From Xanthomonas sacchari (lineage in GTDB: Bacteria; Pseudomonadota; Gammaproteobacteria; Xanthomonadales; Xanthomonadaceae): a DNA stretch of 64,000 nt. Positions 19,652 through 28,662 of the stretch are shown here, in pieces. Where the stretch lies: contig NZ_CP100647.1 in assembly GCF_024266585.1 (NCBI RefSeq), positions 4,693,001 to 4,757,000 of the forward strand. The letters are read 5' to 3'. Numbering within the stretch: position 1 is the stretch's first letter; each line of letters starts with the position of its first letter. Made by a program: the position numbers and the translations under genes. A model generated the notes under the pieces. It did no database searches and had not been told where the DNA came from. It saw nothing but the letters and a program-made list of their open reading frames with translations.

Positions 19652-20383
19652 TGTCCTGCATGACCTCGCTGTCAAGCGATCCGACACAGCAAGACAGCCC
19701 GGCTCGCGAAGACCGCGTAGCGTTGCTGTAGGAGCGGCTTCAGCCGCGACGCGCGAACTCACATCGCGCCGTCGATCCTGCATCGAGCGACAAACCACTC
19801 CGAAGAAGAGCCTGTCTCCGAAAGCCGCGGAGTGCCACTGTGGGAGGGGCTTCAGCCCCGACGCGACACGGTCTGAAGCGTCGGGACTGAAGTCCCTCCC
19901 ACAACATTCCCGGCGCGGCGAGACCGCGGCAAGCGCGAATCGCATCCCCGGGTGTTCATCGCAGGCCGCCCCCACGACCACACGCCCGTAGGAGCGGCTT
20001 CAGCCGCGACGCGCGAACTCACATCGCGCCGTCGATCCTGCATCGAGCGACAAACCACTCCAAAGAAAAGCCAGTCTCTGAAAGCCGCGAAGCGCCACTG
20101 TGGGAGGGGCTTCAGCCCCGACGCGACACGGCTGAAGCGTCGGGACTGAAGTCCCTCCCACAACATTCCCGGCACGGCACGAACGCGGCAAAAGCGCGAT
20201 TGCAGCACCCAGCCCCCGCCACCAGCGATGCATGTGCGGGAGCAGTGCTTGCCCTGTCGCTGCGCGATCAGCAGCGATGCGCCATCGGTAAAGCCTCGCG
20301 GCTAACGCCGCTCCTACGCAAACGCAAATGCGCAGCGCGCGACACACAACAAATCCCAAACCGGACTCCCCCATCCGCGCCCA
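19652..20383. repeat. REP-rich zone with a ~205-bp direct duplication
   Basis: The segment starting GTAGGAGCGGC at 19728 reappears at 19988 with over 90% identity by eye (about 205 bp, offset 260 bp). Each copy holds a GGAGCGGCTTCAGCCGC REP, a conserved spacer, and a second REP of the GGGAGGGGCTTCAGCCCC/GGGACTGAAGTCCCTCCC type. A partial inverted REP is at 20290-20321. No gene is supported in this stretch. Confidence 0.85.
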
Positions 20384-21358
20384 TCACACCCATCCATAGC
20401 GGATCAGGTGGAAGAACACCGGCGCGGCGAAGCACACCGAATCCAGCCGGTCGAGCACGCCGCCGTGGCCTTCGATCATATGGCCCCAGTCCTTGATGCC
20501 GCGGTCGCGCTTGATCGCCGACATCACCAGGCCGCCGAAGAAGCCCATCAGGTTGGCCACCAGCGCCAGCGCGAACGCCTGCAGCGGCGAAAACGGGGTG
20601 ATCCACCACAGCGCCGCGCCCAGCAGGCTGGCCGAGAGGATGCCGCCGACAAAGCCTTCCACGGTCTTGGACGGCGACAGCTTCGGCGCGATCAGGTGCC
20701 GGCCCAGCAGCTTGCCCCACACGTACTGCAACACGTCCGAGGACTGCACCACGATCACCAGGAACGCGAACAGCAGCAGATTGCGGTCCTCGTAGCCGGG
20801 GATGCGCAGGTTCAGCAGCGCCGGCACGTGCGAGATGCAGAACACGCAGATCATCAGCCCCCACTGCACCTTGGCGGTGCGCTCCAGGTAGTGCGTGGTG
20901 TCGCCGCCGATGGTCGCCAGGATCGGCAGCACCAGGAACGCGTAGACCGGGATCAGCAGCGTGTACAGGCCGTACCAGTCGCTCCACACCAGCCAGTACT
21001 GCCACGGCAGCACCACGTAGAACGCGGCCAGCAGCGCGTAGTAGTCGCCGCGCCGGGTCGGGGTGAGGGTGATGAACTCGCGCAGCGCGAACAGCGACAC
21101 CAGCGCGAACAGCACGATCACGCCGAGCCGACCGAAGGCGAAGGCCAGCGCCACCACCGCGGCCATCACCCACCAGGCGCGGATCCGCGCCACCAGGTTG
21201 TCCAGCACCGCGCTGGGCCGCCCACGCGCGCGCCAGCGCAGGGTCTCGGCGATCAGGGTGGCCACCACCAGCACCGTGGCGATACCGAGGAACAGCCACA
21301 CCGTCTGTTGCCGCAGCGAGGATTGCTGCAAATGGTCGCTGAGTGCGATCGGATTCAT
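20384..21358 (-). CDS. CDP-diglyceride synthase-like cytidylyltransferase (YnbB/COG4589 type)
   Basis: Predicted integral membrane enzyme converting a phosphatidate-like lipid and CTP to a CDP-lipid. 324 residues from the ATG at 21358, overlapping the upstream acyltransferase stop as ATGA. About eight hydrophobic helices are visible. The CdsA-family signature region near the C-terminal third reads KLSPSKTVEGFVGGILSASLLGA, followed by DWGHMIEGHGGVLDRLDSV, matching the conserved S-x8-G and H-G-G-x3-R-x2-D elements. It is the last gene of the eight-gene lipid operon. This branch (E. coli YnbB) is a paralogue of housekeeping CdsA; the exact substrate is unknown. Confidence 0.88.
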   Translation of the reverse strand: MNPIALSDHLQQSSLRQQTVWLFLGIATVLVVATLIAETLRWRARGRPSAVLDNLVARIRAWWVMAAVVALAFAFGRLGVIVLFALVSLFALREFITLTPTRRGDYYALLAAFYVVLPWQYWLVWSDWYGLYTLLIPVYAFLVLPILATIGGDTTHYLERTAKVQWGLMICVFCISHVPALLNLRIPGYEDRNLLLFAFLVIVVQSSDVLQYVWGKLLGRHLIAPKLSPSKTVEGFVGGILSASLLGAALWWITPFSPLQAFALALVANLMGFFGGLVMSAIKRDRGIKDWGHMIEGHGGVLDRLDSVCFAAPVFFHLIRYGWV

Positions 21359-21987
21359 CGGGCCGCCTCCGTCTGCGCCGGCGCCAGCGCCAGCAAGGCC
21401 GCGCGTGCGCGGTCCAGGAACGCCTGCTTGTCCTCGCCGGCCTGCAGCCGCAGCGGCTCGCCGAAGGTGGTCGTGCACAACAGCGGCAGCGGCAGCCACA
21501 TGCCCTTGGGCATCACCCGGTTGAGGTTGTCGATCCACACCGGCACGAACTCCAGTTCCGGACGCTGCCGTGCCAGGTGGTAGATGCCGCTCTTGAACGG
21601 CAGCAGGCCGTCCTGGGTATTGCGCGTACCTTCGGGAAACAGGATCAGCGAACCGCCGCCGTCGACCGCCTCGCACAGGCAGTCGATCGGATCGCGGGTG
21701 CGCTGCGCGGCCTCGCGCTCGATCAGCACGCCGTTGAACACCGCATGGATCAGGTAGCGGCGCAGCGCGTCGCGCTGCCAGTAGTCGGCCGCCGCCACCG
21801 GCCGCACCTCGCGCCGCAGCGGCGCCGGCAGCGACGACCAGATCAGCACGAAATCGCCGTGGCTGGCGTGGTTGCCGAAGTACACGCGGCGTTCGCTGGA
21901 CGGCATGCAGCCGCGCCACAGCGCACGTGCGCCGGTGAGCAGGCGGATCGCGGCGCTGCAGCCGCGGGCGATCAGGCGGGCGATCAT
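21355..21987 (-). CDS. PlsC-like lysophospholipid acyltransferase
   Basis: 210 residues from the ATG at 21987. It has the acyltransferase HX4D motif (GNHASHGDFVLIWSSL, near residue 40) and the glycerophosphate-binding block ILFPEGTRNTQDG near residue 115, followed by LPFKSGIYHLA. No strong transmembrane span, so probably peripheral on the inner membrane. Both ends overlap neighbours by 4 nt (ATGA), placing it in the lipid operon between a phosphatidyltransferase and the CDP-diglyceride synthase-like gene. It probably makes or remodels the phosphatidate precursor. Confidence 0.9.
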   Translation of the reverse strand: MIARLIARGCSAAIRLLTGARALWRGCMPSSERRVYFGNHASHGDFVLIWSSLPAPLRREVRPVAAADYWQRDALRRYLIHAVFNGVLIEREAAQRTRDPIDCLCEAVDGGGSLILFPEGTRNTQDGLLPFKSGIYHLARQRPELEFVPVWIDNLNRVMPKGMWLPLPLLCTTTFGEPLRLQAGEDKQAFLDRARAALLALAPAQTEAAR

Positions 21988-22637
21988 TTCCACTCCAGTT
22001 CGCGCACGATGGCGCGCACACGGATCACGATGGTGAGGGCGGCAGCAGCGATCAGCAGCGCCAGCGCCACGGCAAGAAGCATGCGAGCCAGCGCGGCGTG
22101 TTGCAGCAACAGCGCAGCGGCCGCCGCCAACGCGGCCAGCGACAGCCAATGCATGCGCTGCACGCGTGCCATCGGTCCCTGCAGCGGTTCGCGCACCGCG
22201 CAGGCCAGGCCAAGCATGCGCACGTAGGCGGTGCCCACGCACAGCAAGGCGGCGGCCCAGCCCAGTTCCGCGCCGATGCCCAGCACCGGCTGCAGGCCGT
22301 AGCCCACGCCCAGGCACACCGCCACGTCCGACAAGCGGTCCGGCGCCTCGTTGTACACCGCACCGGCACGGCCGATCATCTGCGCCTGCTGCGCCATCAA
22401 GCCGTCCAGGCGGTTGCACAGCAGCCGCGCCTGCAGCGCCAGCGCCGCCAGCACCAGCAACGCGGCGGCATTGGCCGGCGGCTCGCGCCAGGCCAGGGCG
22501 AACATCAGCGCGGCCAGCACCGCGCACGCCAGGCCGCTCCAGGACACGCCGTTGGGCGTGGCCCCGCGCGCGCGCAACGCCAGCGCCAGCCGCGTACGCC
22601 ATTGCGCTCGCCGCGCCTGCCAGGTCGAACCGGCCAT
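21984..22637 (-). CDS. CDP-alcohol phosphatidyltransferase-like membrane protein (copy 2 of the operon)
   Basis: 217 residues from the ATG at 22637, which shares one base with the preceding stop (TGATG). Six hydrophobic segments are visible. The CDP-alcohol motif D-x2-DG-x2-AR-x8-G-x3-D-x3-D is present in altered form: LLCNRLDGLMAQ...GRAGAVYNEAPDRLSD. The first Asp is Asn, AR is AQ, and the Asp after the Gly is Asn. The same two Asn substitutions occur in the other phosphatidyltransferase of this operon (27701-28315), so they look like a subfamily trait rather than decay. Activity is uncertain. Confidence 0.82.
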   Translation of the reverse strand: MAGSTWQARRAQWRTRLALALRARGATPNGVSWSGLACAVLAALMFALAWREPPANAAALLVLAALALQARLLCNRLDGLMAQQAQMIGRAGAVYNEAPDRLSDVAVCLGVGYGLQPVLGIGAELGWAAALLCVGTAYVRMLGLACAVREPLQGPMARVQRMHWLSLAALAAAAALLLQHAALARMLLAVALALLIAAAALTIVIRVRAIVRELEWK

Positions 22638-24106
22638 CAGTCGCCACCTCCACACCCGCCGCAGCCACCACCCCCGCAACTGCTGCCGCCGCCATCGCTG
22701 CTGCCGCCACCGCCACCGCAACTGCTGGTCGAAGTGCTACCGCCGCGGCCGTTGAACGACGGCGCACGCAAGGCGTGGTAGTCGGCCCAGGGCGTGGTCA
22801 TCAGCACGCTGGTGCCGGCCAGGGCCAGCGGCAGCGCCAGGTGCGAACCGGGCGCCAGCGAGGGCGCGGCGACGCCGTCGCGCCAAGCCGCATCGCGATC
22901 GGCCAACAGCGCGTCGCCGGCGACGCTGCGCCGCGGCGGCGTGAGCAGGAAGCCGAGCGCCACCACCGTGACCACCACCATCGCCGCCACCAGGAACCCG
23001 ATCGGGCGCTGCAACTGCAGGCCGATACGCAGCTTCAGCAGGCCCAGAGTCCACAGCGCCAGCAACGGCGCGGCGCCGAACAGGCGCGCGCACAGCGCCT
23101 GCCCATGGCCCAGCCACAGCCCTCTGGCGACCAGCGACCGGCGCAGCGGCGCGGCGTCGCGCCGCAATGCGGCCAGCGCCTGCTGCAGCTGCGGCTGCGC
23201 ACGCACGGTCGCTAGCGCGCGCTGCAGCGCCGGCGGTGCGGCGACGGCTGTGTGCTCCAGTCGCGCGTGGCGGCGCACCTGCGGGTCGGGCTGCAGGCGC
23301 ACTGCGCCGGCCGCCAGCAGCAGGGCCAGTTGCTGATCGGCGACGCGCTCGCTGCCACCGGCCAGATACGCCAATTCGGTTGCGTCGAGCGGTGCGTCGA
23401 CCGCCGCGCCGCGCAGTCCGCGCACGATCAGGCGCAGCCGTGCCCCCAGGCTCCAGGCCAGGCCGATGCCGGCCAGGAACAGCAGCAGGAACGGCGGTCC
23501 GGGCCAGTGCAGCGGCGAGCGCGGGCCGTTGCCATGCCATAGCACCGCGAACAGCACCACCACGCCCAGCAGCCAACCCCAAAGGGCGATGCCGGCGCGC
23601 GCGGGGACAACACGGCGCGTGCCGGCCTGCCGCCGTGCCGGCGTGGTAGGCGCGCCCGCCGGGGCCGGCCAACACGCCACAGGCGGCTCGCCGAAGTGGT
23701 GCCAGTAGTGCCCCAGCGTGGCGCGGTATTGCGCCTGGAAGCGCGCAGCATCGGCCGGATCGCCGCGCCCGGGTTGATGGTGCAGGGTGATCCGCAGCAC
23801 CTGCGGACAGAACCGCTGCCAGTACTCGCGAGTGTCGGTGAGGTGGGTGTGCCAGACCTGGTCGACCAGGGCGCTGGGCGTCACCTCTTCGCCGGCTACA
23901 CAGGCCAGGAAGCAGAAGCGCCGGTATTCCTCGACCGCGTGCGCGGCCAGCGCCTGCGACACGTTGGCCTCCTTGGCCACGCGGCGCACGAACATCGGCA
24001 ACGCCGCCTCGTCCTCGCCGAAGCGGTAGGCCTGCAGGCGCTGCCACAGCGCCTGTCGGGCCGCGTCGACTTCCGACCGCAACGTCGATGCAGGTTCATC
24101 GGTCAT
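22637..24106 (-). CDS. TIGR04222-type membrane protein with GRDP-like N-terminus and Gly/Cys-rich tail
   Basis: 489 residues. The N-terminal domain contains SALVDQVWHTHLTDTREYWQRFC, the D-x2-WH-x-H motif of glycine-rich-domain-protein-like (PF07173) sequences. Four or so membrane segments follow (about residues 175-195, 205-225, 330-350, 365-385). The C-terminus ends in a striking Gly/Ser/Cys-rich tail of about 40 residues (GGSSCGGGGCGGCGGGD). TIGR04222 proteins share this layout; function is unknown. It is embedded in the lipid operon, 12 bp after the preceding small membrane protein. Confidence 0.8.
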   Translation of the reverse strand: MTDEPASTLRSEVDAARQALWQRLQAYRFGEDEAALPMFVRRVAKEANVSQALAAHAVEEYRRFCFLACVAGEEVTPSALVDQVWHTHLTDTREYWQRFCPQVLRITLHHQPGRGDPADAARFQAQYRATLGHYWHHFGEPPVACWPAPAGAPTTPARRQAGTRRVVPARAGIALWGWLLGVVVLFAVLWHGNGPRSPLHWPGPPFLLLFLAGIGLAWSLGARLRLIVRGLRGAAVDAPLDATELAYLAGGSERVADQQLALLLAAGAVRLQPDPQVRRHARLEHTAVAAPPALQRALATVRAQPQLQQALAALRRDAAPLRRSLVARGLWLGHGQALCARLFGAAPLLALWTLGLLKLRIGLQLQRPIGFLVAAMVVVTVVALGFLLTPPRRSVAGDALLADRDAAWRDGVAAPSLAPGSHLALPLALAGTSVLMTTPWADYHALRAPSFNGRGGSTSTSSCGGGGGSSDGGGSSCGGGGCGGCGGGD

Positions 24107-24118
24107 CGCGCCAGCCTC

Positions 24119-24553
24119 CTATCCAAACCATCCCGTGCACAGCGCCAGCACCAACGCCAGCACCTGCATGGCGAAACAGCCCACCTGCCGCCGCAACACA
24201 CGGCGCATCCCCTGCCAGCGCGCCAGCCAGTCGCGCGGCGGCGGCAGCGTGTGCAGCAGGCCCAACCGCTGCAGCGCCGCGTCCAGGTCGGCGCCGGCGC
24301 GCTGCAGGTCCGGTTCGGCCAGGACCGCCTCGAGCAATGCCACGTCCAGGCCGGCCCGCGCCGCCCAATAACGCTGCAGCAGGCCGGCCAACACGGCGAC
24401 GCCACAGCAGGCGGCGGCGAGCACTGCGCCACCGCCGGCAAACCATGCGGCCAGCGCCACCGTCACCGCGAGCAGCAGCTGCGACAGCCGATCCAGCGGC
24501 GCGCCCTGGCGCAGCACCGCCGCCATCGCGCGCAGTTCCAGCGGCGTGCTCAT
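24119..24553 (-). CDS. Small two-pass membrane protein of the lipid operon, hypothetical
   Basis: 144 residues from the ATG at 24553, overlapping the upstream phosphatase gene by 4 nt. Hydrophobic segments are at about residues 25-65 (LLLAVTVALAAWFAGGGAVLA) and near the C-terminus (VGCFAMQVLALVLALCTGWF), with a charged helical region between. No named family recognised. Its position directly upstream of the TIGR04222-type gene suggests the two act together. Confidence 0.75.
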   Translation of the reverse strand: MSTPLELRAMAAVLRQGAPLDRLSQLLLAVTVALAAWFAGGGAVLAAACCGVAVLAGLLQRYWAARAGLDVALLEAVLAEPDLQRAGADLDAALQRLGLLHTLPPPRDWLARWQGMRRVLRRQVGCFAMQVLALVLALCTGWFG

Positions 24554-25887
24554 GCCGGCACCTCCCGCGCCTGCAGCGGCGCCGGCGGTGCGGCGCAGGC
24601 GGCGGCGATGGCGGCACGCTGCGCCGGCCCCAGCACGATCCGCTGCGCGCGCGCCCGCAGCAGCCCAAGCGCGTCGTCCAGCGTGGCGGCACGGCCGCTG
24701 CGCAGCAGCCAGGTGGCGACCGCGGCCGCGCTGCGCGAATAGCCCAGCGCGCAGCAGGCCAGCACCGGGCCGTGCGCGCGCGCCGCTTCGATCGCGTCGG
24801 CGGCCGCACGCAAGGCCGCAGCCGGCGGCGCCACCAGGTCCAGCATCGGCACCACGCGGTCGTGTGCCTGCGCCTGGCGTAACGACAGTTCCGCGCTGAC
24901 GTCGACTACCGCGGCAAACTGCGCACGCTCGCCGCGGCCGGGCATGCGCCCGAGCCAGACGCCGTCGGCGATCTCGCGCGGCGCCGGGTCGCGCCAGGTC
25001 CAGGCGCGCGCGTTGAGCCGGGCGGCGGCCAGGTACGGCGCGTACAGCCAGCGCGCGGCCAGGCTCAGGCGGCCGTCGGCGCGCTTCTGCAGGCCAAGCG
25101 GTCCGAGCAGCGCATAGCTGAGCGCGACCAGCAGCAGCGACAGCGCCGGCCACAGCAGCCACCAGCCGGCGCCACCGAGCGCGCGTGCGGCGGCCACGCA
25201 GGCCGCGCTGCCGAGCAGGTACAGCGCGGCCAGGCGCCAGCGCCGCGGATCGCGCGCCGGCGCCGCGCCGCGCCACGGCGGGTCGATGCGTTCGGGCCAC
25301 AGCCACACGCACAACCAGCCGGCGGCCAGGCCGGTGGGCACATCGAGGAAGTGATGCTGGTAGGTGGTCAGCACCGACAGCCCGATCAGCGCGAACCAGC
25401 CGTGCAGGGCCAGCCGCGCCAGCCCGTGCAGGTGCCGCGCGTAGCGCACCCACAGCACCACCAGCAGCACGATGTGCAGCGACGGCGCCTGGTTGAACGG
25501 CTTGTCGAAACCGAGCAGCACCGCGAACAACCAACCGAACACGCCCTCGGTCGGCGGCCGCTCGAAGCCGAAGCGCAGCGGCCACAGCAGGAAGCAGCCT
25601 ACCGCCAGCAGCTGCGCGGTGAGCAGGCGCCGCGCATGCGTGTCCAGTTCGGCACGCGTGCGGCAGACGAAGAACGAGGCCACGTAGAACAGGTCGATCG
25701 ACCAGTACGGGACGATGCTCCACGGCCAGAATGGGATGTGCGTTTCCCAGGCGAACGGCAGCGACGGGACATCGGCGCGGCGTGCGGCCAGGGTGTTGGC
25801 CAGGCCGTAGCTGAGGAAGAAGAACGGCCCCAGCAGCGCCAGCCAGGCCAGCGCACGCCACCACGGCCGCGCGGCCGCCGCGCTCAT
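24550..25887 (-). CDS. PAP2-like phosphatase fused to dual-specificity/PTP-type phosphatase (YnbD-like)
   Basis: 445 residues from the ATG at 25887. The N-terminal half is polytopic and resembles PAP2 lipid phosphatases (NQAPSLHIVLLVVLWVR near residue 135; TTYQHHFLDVPTGLAAGW near residue 175). The C-terminal ~140 residues form a dual-specificity phosphatase domain with the P-loop CALGYSRS (CX5R) near residue 390. Length and fusion order match E. coli YnbD (about 430 aa). It overlaps genes on both sides by 4 nt. Likely role: dephosphorylation of a phospholipid intermediate, as in PGP phosphatases of the PTP class; inference. Confidence 0.87.
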   Translation of the reverse strand: MSAAAARPWWRALAWLALLGPFFFLSYGLANTLAARRADVPSLPFAWETHIPFWPWSIVPYWSIDLFYVASFFVCRTRAELDTHARRLLTAQLLAVGCFLLWPLRFGFERPPTEGVFGWLFAVLLGFDKPFNQAPSLHIVLLVVLWVRYARHLHGLARLALHGWFALIGLSVLTTYQHHFLDVPTGLAAGWLCVWLWPERIDPPWRGAAPARDPRRWRLAALYLLGSAACVAAARALGGAGWWLLWPALSLLLVALSYALLGPLGLQKRADGRLSLAARWLYAPYLAAARLNARAWTWRDPAPREIADGVWLGRMPGRGERAQFAAVVDVSAELSLRQAQAHDRVVPMLDLVAPPAAALRAAADAIEAARAHGPVLACCALGYSRSAAAVATWLLRSGRAATLDDALGLLRARAQRIVLGPAQRAAIAAACAAPPAPLQAREVPA

Positions 25888-27638
25888 GGCGCGATCCGCT
25901 GCGCCAGCGACACGGTGAAGATGCCCCACGCGTCGATGCGCTGCTCCAGCTTGCGGAAGCCGGCCGCGCGCACCAGTTCGTCCATCTCCTGCTGGGTGCG
26001 ACGGCGCATCACCCAGGCCGCGCCGCCGCGGTGGCTGGTCAGTGCGCGGGCGATGAACTCCAGCTGCGGATGCCAGGGCTGGCCGGTGTAGGCCAGGTAG
26101 CCGCCCGGTTCCACTGCCGCGGCCACGCCCTGCAGCGAGCGCAGCACCAGGTCGTTGTCCGGGAACAGTTCGTACAGGCCCGACACCACCGCCAGCGTCG
26201 GCCGCGGCTGCAGCGCGGCCAGCGCGTCGCGGTCGAACGCATCGCCGTGCTCGAAGCGGGCGATGTCGGAGGCGCCGAGCGCAGCGATCAACGCCTGACC
26301 CTGCTGCACATTCAACGGACTGAAATCGCGCAGCAGGATCGCATCGGCGCGCTGCGTGCCGCCGGCCAGCGCCTCCAGCACGTAGCGGCCGTGGCCGGCG
26401 GCGATGTCCAGCGCGCGCACCGGCAGGCCGGCGCCACGCAGCCGCTGCATCGCCAGGCCCAGCAGTTCGTGCAGATGCCGGCGGCGCACGCGGATGCCGC
26501 GCCAGCCGATCGCATCCAGGTAGGTGCGGTCGATCATCCGCCCCAATGGGCCGCGCCCGGCGGCCTGGTCGCGGTAGATGTAGTCCAGCGTGCTGCCGGA
26601 ATCGAAGCCGGTCTGCAGGCCCAGGGCGATACCCTCGGACAGCCGCCCGCCCAGGCGCAGGCCGGCGCGCACGCCGCGCCAGCGCAGGTCCTGCAGGCTG
26701 TAGCGCTCCGGCGGCCAGGCCAGGCGCTCGGCTTCCTCGAAGGTCGGCCCGCGCCGGTGCGCCTGACGCAGGCTGGGCAGCGCCGGCGCTTCGGCGAAGC
26801 GCGCGCGCACGAAGCGGCGGATCTGCGCCAGCGCCGGCGCGCGGTCGCGCTCGCCCAGGGTGTCGTGGAAGAAACCGGGCAGCAGGTGGCGCTCCTTCAC
26901 CGGCGAGGACAGGCGCTCGTAGAAGCGGTCCTGCGGCCCGCGGTGCACCACGACATCGCTGCCGGACACCAGCAGTTGCACCGGCACGGTGATCGCCTGC
27001 GCATCGCCGACCACGCGGTCGGCCGCCGCGTACAGCCCCAGCAACACCCGCACCGAGATCGGCCGGGTGATCAGCGGATCGGTGCGATAGCTGTCGACCC
27101 GCGCCGGGTCGTGGGTCAGCCACTGCGGCTTGACGTAGCTGTTGACGAAAAAGTTGCCGCGCAGCTTCTGCAGCAAGGCCAGCCCGGGCCGCGCGAACGG
27201 CACGTACAGCTTGACCTTGAACGCCGGCGAGGCCAGCACCAGCGCGCGCAGCGGCGGCGCGTAGTCGTGCACCCAAGTGCTGGCGATCACCGCGCCCACG
27301 CTCTGCGCCACCACCACGATGTCCTGCACGGCGATGCCGTGGACCTCGCCGATGTGCGCGACGAAGCGGTCCAGGTCGCGCACCAGCGCCGGGAAGCCGG
27401 GGGCGTCGCCGCGCGCGCCGGGCGAGCGGCCGTTGCCGCGCGCATCCCAGGCGAACAGCGCGCACTCGTCCAGGCCCAGCTCCTCGGCCAGGTGCATCAC
27501 CCGCCCGGAATGCTCGTGGCCGCGATGCAGCAGCAGCACCGCTCGCGGCGGCGCGGCCGGCGCGGTGGCCGGCCAATGCCGATAGAACAGCCGTGTGCCG
27601 TCGAAACTGGCGAATTCGCTTTCGTTGACCTGCCGCAT
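25884..27638 (-). CDS. Alpha/beta hydrolase fused to SAM methyltransferase (YnbC-like)
   Basis: 584 residues from the ATG at 27638, almost exactly the length of E. coli YnbC. The N-terminal hydrolase domain (about 1-300) resembles monoglyceride lipases: VLLLHRGHEHSGR, FAWDARGNGRSPG, and a nucleophile region IVVVAQSVGAVIAS. The C-terminal domain (about 380-584) is a class I methyltransferase with LDIAAGHGRYVLEAL as motif I and ISGLYELFPDN-like region VVSGLYELFPDNDLV. The fusion suggests acyl removal or transfer and head-group methylation on the same lipid; the substrate is unknown. It overlaps the YnbD-like gene by 4 nt. Confidence 0.88.
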   Translation of the reverse strand: MRQVNESEFASFDGTRLFYRHWPATAPAAPPRAVLLLHRGHEHSGRVMHLAEELGLDECALFAWDARGNGRSPGARGDAPGFPALVRDLDRFVAHIGEVHGIAVQDIVVVAQSVGAVIASTWVHDYAPPLRALVLASPAFKVKLYVPFARPGLALLQKLRGNFFVNSYVKPQWLTHDPARVDSYRTDPLITRPISVRVLLGLYAAADRVVGDAQAITVPVQLLVSGSDVVVHRGPQDRFYERLSSPVKERHLLPGFFHDTLGERDRAPALAQIRRFVRARFAEAPALPSLRQAHRRGPTFEEAERLAWPPERYSLQDLRWRGVRAGLRLGGRLSEGIALGLQTGFDSGSTLDYIYRDQAAGRGPLGRMIDRTYLDAIGWRGIRVRRRHLHELLGLAMQRLRGAGLPVRALDIAAGHGRYVLEALAGGTQRADAILLRDFSPLNVQQGQALIAALGASDIARFEHGDAFDRDALAALQPRPTLAVVSGLYELFPDNDLVLRSLQGVAAAVEPGGYLAYTGQPWHPQLEFIARALTSHRGGAAWVMRRRTQQEMDELVRAAGFRKLEQRIDAWGIFTVSLAQRIAP

Positions 27639-27700
27639 CCGTTGCCGATGTCCTGTCTGCCGTGAATCCCTGTTCCCTGCGTCCGTACCGGCCGCCGCGC

Positions 27701-28315
27701 TCACCTGCGCGCGGCCACCTCGCGTAGTCCGGCCGCGACCCGCCGCAGCACGGTCGCCACGCACAATAGCGCCACGGCGATGGCGACTCCATTCACCGTC
27801 GCCGCCCCGATCCAGCCGCCGGCCAGCAGCAGCCCCAGCAGGCCGACGACGAAGGCGCGGTCGCTCTTGCCCATCGGCCCATCGTAGCGGCGGCTGGCGC
27901 CGACCATCAGCCCCAGCACGCCGGCATATTCGGTCAGCGCCGCGGTCAGCGCCATCAGCCACAGCGCGCCGGCGCTGGCGCCGGCCACGCCGAGCAGGCT
28001 CAGGTACAGCGCCGCATCGGCGACCACGTCGCACAGTTCGTTGAGGTAGGCGCCCAGCCGCGATTGCTGGCCGAACTCGCGCGCCAGCATCCCGTCGACC
28101 GCGTTCAAGGCCATCCGCAGCAGCATCCACAGCGGCAGCAGCGCGTACCACAGCGGCTGCGCCGCGCCTTGCGCGTACACCGCCGCGGCGACCAGCAACG
28201 ACACCAACGCCGCCACCACCGTCACCTGGTTGGCGGTGACGCCGAGCTGGTGCAGGGCGCGCACGCCGGGCCGCAGCAAGTCCTGGAAACGTCCTTTGAG
28301 GGCATAGATCGACAC
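27701..28315 (-). CDS. CDP-alcohol phosphatidyltransferase, YnbA-like (copy 1 of the operon)
   Basis: 204 residues from GTG at 28315 (SIYALKGRFQDLLRP), the length of E. coli YnbA. The frame continues upstream but without sequence that looks conserved. Membrane helices flank the phosphatidyltransferase motif, which here reads LNAVDGMLAREFGQQS then RLGAYLNELCDVVAD: N-x2-DG-x2-AR-x8-G-x3-N-x3-D-x3-D, with two of the canonical Asp replaced by Asn. It is the first gene of the eight-gene lipid operon, with 62 bp to the next gene. Confidence 0.88.
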   Translation of the reverse strand: MSIYALKGRFQDLLRPGVRALHQLGVTANQVTVVAALVSLLVAAAVYAQGAAQPLWYALLPLWMLLRMALNAVDGMLAREFGQQSRLGAYLNELCDVVADAALYLSLLGVAGASAGALWLMALTAALTEYAGVLGLMVGASRRYDGPMGKSDRAFVVGLLGLLLAGGWIGAATVNGVAIAVALLCVATVLRRVAAGLREVAARR

Positions 28316-28662
28316 GCGCGTGATCCTGACGGCGAGGGCGGGACGGCGACAGCCTAATGCATCGCCGCAGCGGCGCGCGCGATAGCGCGCGTGCGGCCAT
28401 GCCCGGCAACCCACTCCGGCCATTGCCAAAGACCGCGCGCGAAGCGGCACGGCCCATGTGCTTGGTCGACACGTCGGAGGCTGCCACCCGGCACCGCCTG
28501 CGGCGCGGGACCGCACCTGCGCAAGGGCCACCGACCCCGCGGCACGCCCGGCGGGAACGGACCCAGCACGCGCGATCTGCGTGCCGCGCGCGCGTGCCGG
28601 CCGGGCGTCGGCGGGCCTCAGCGCCTACAATGGCGGCCCATTCCGCTGCCCCGCCCTGCCCC
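28316..28662. other. 347-bp divergent promoter region between the lipid operon and purH
   Basis: No gene supported. A TACAAT hexamer at 28625-28630 could be the purH -10 element; no good -35 or PurR-type palindrome was found. No repeat arrays. Confidence 0.5.
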
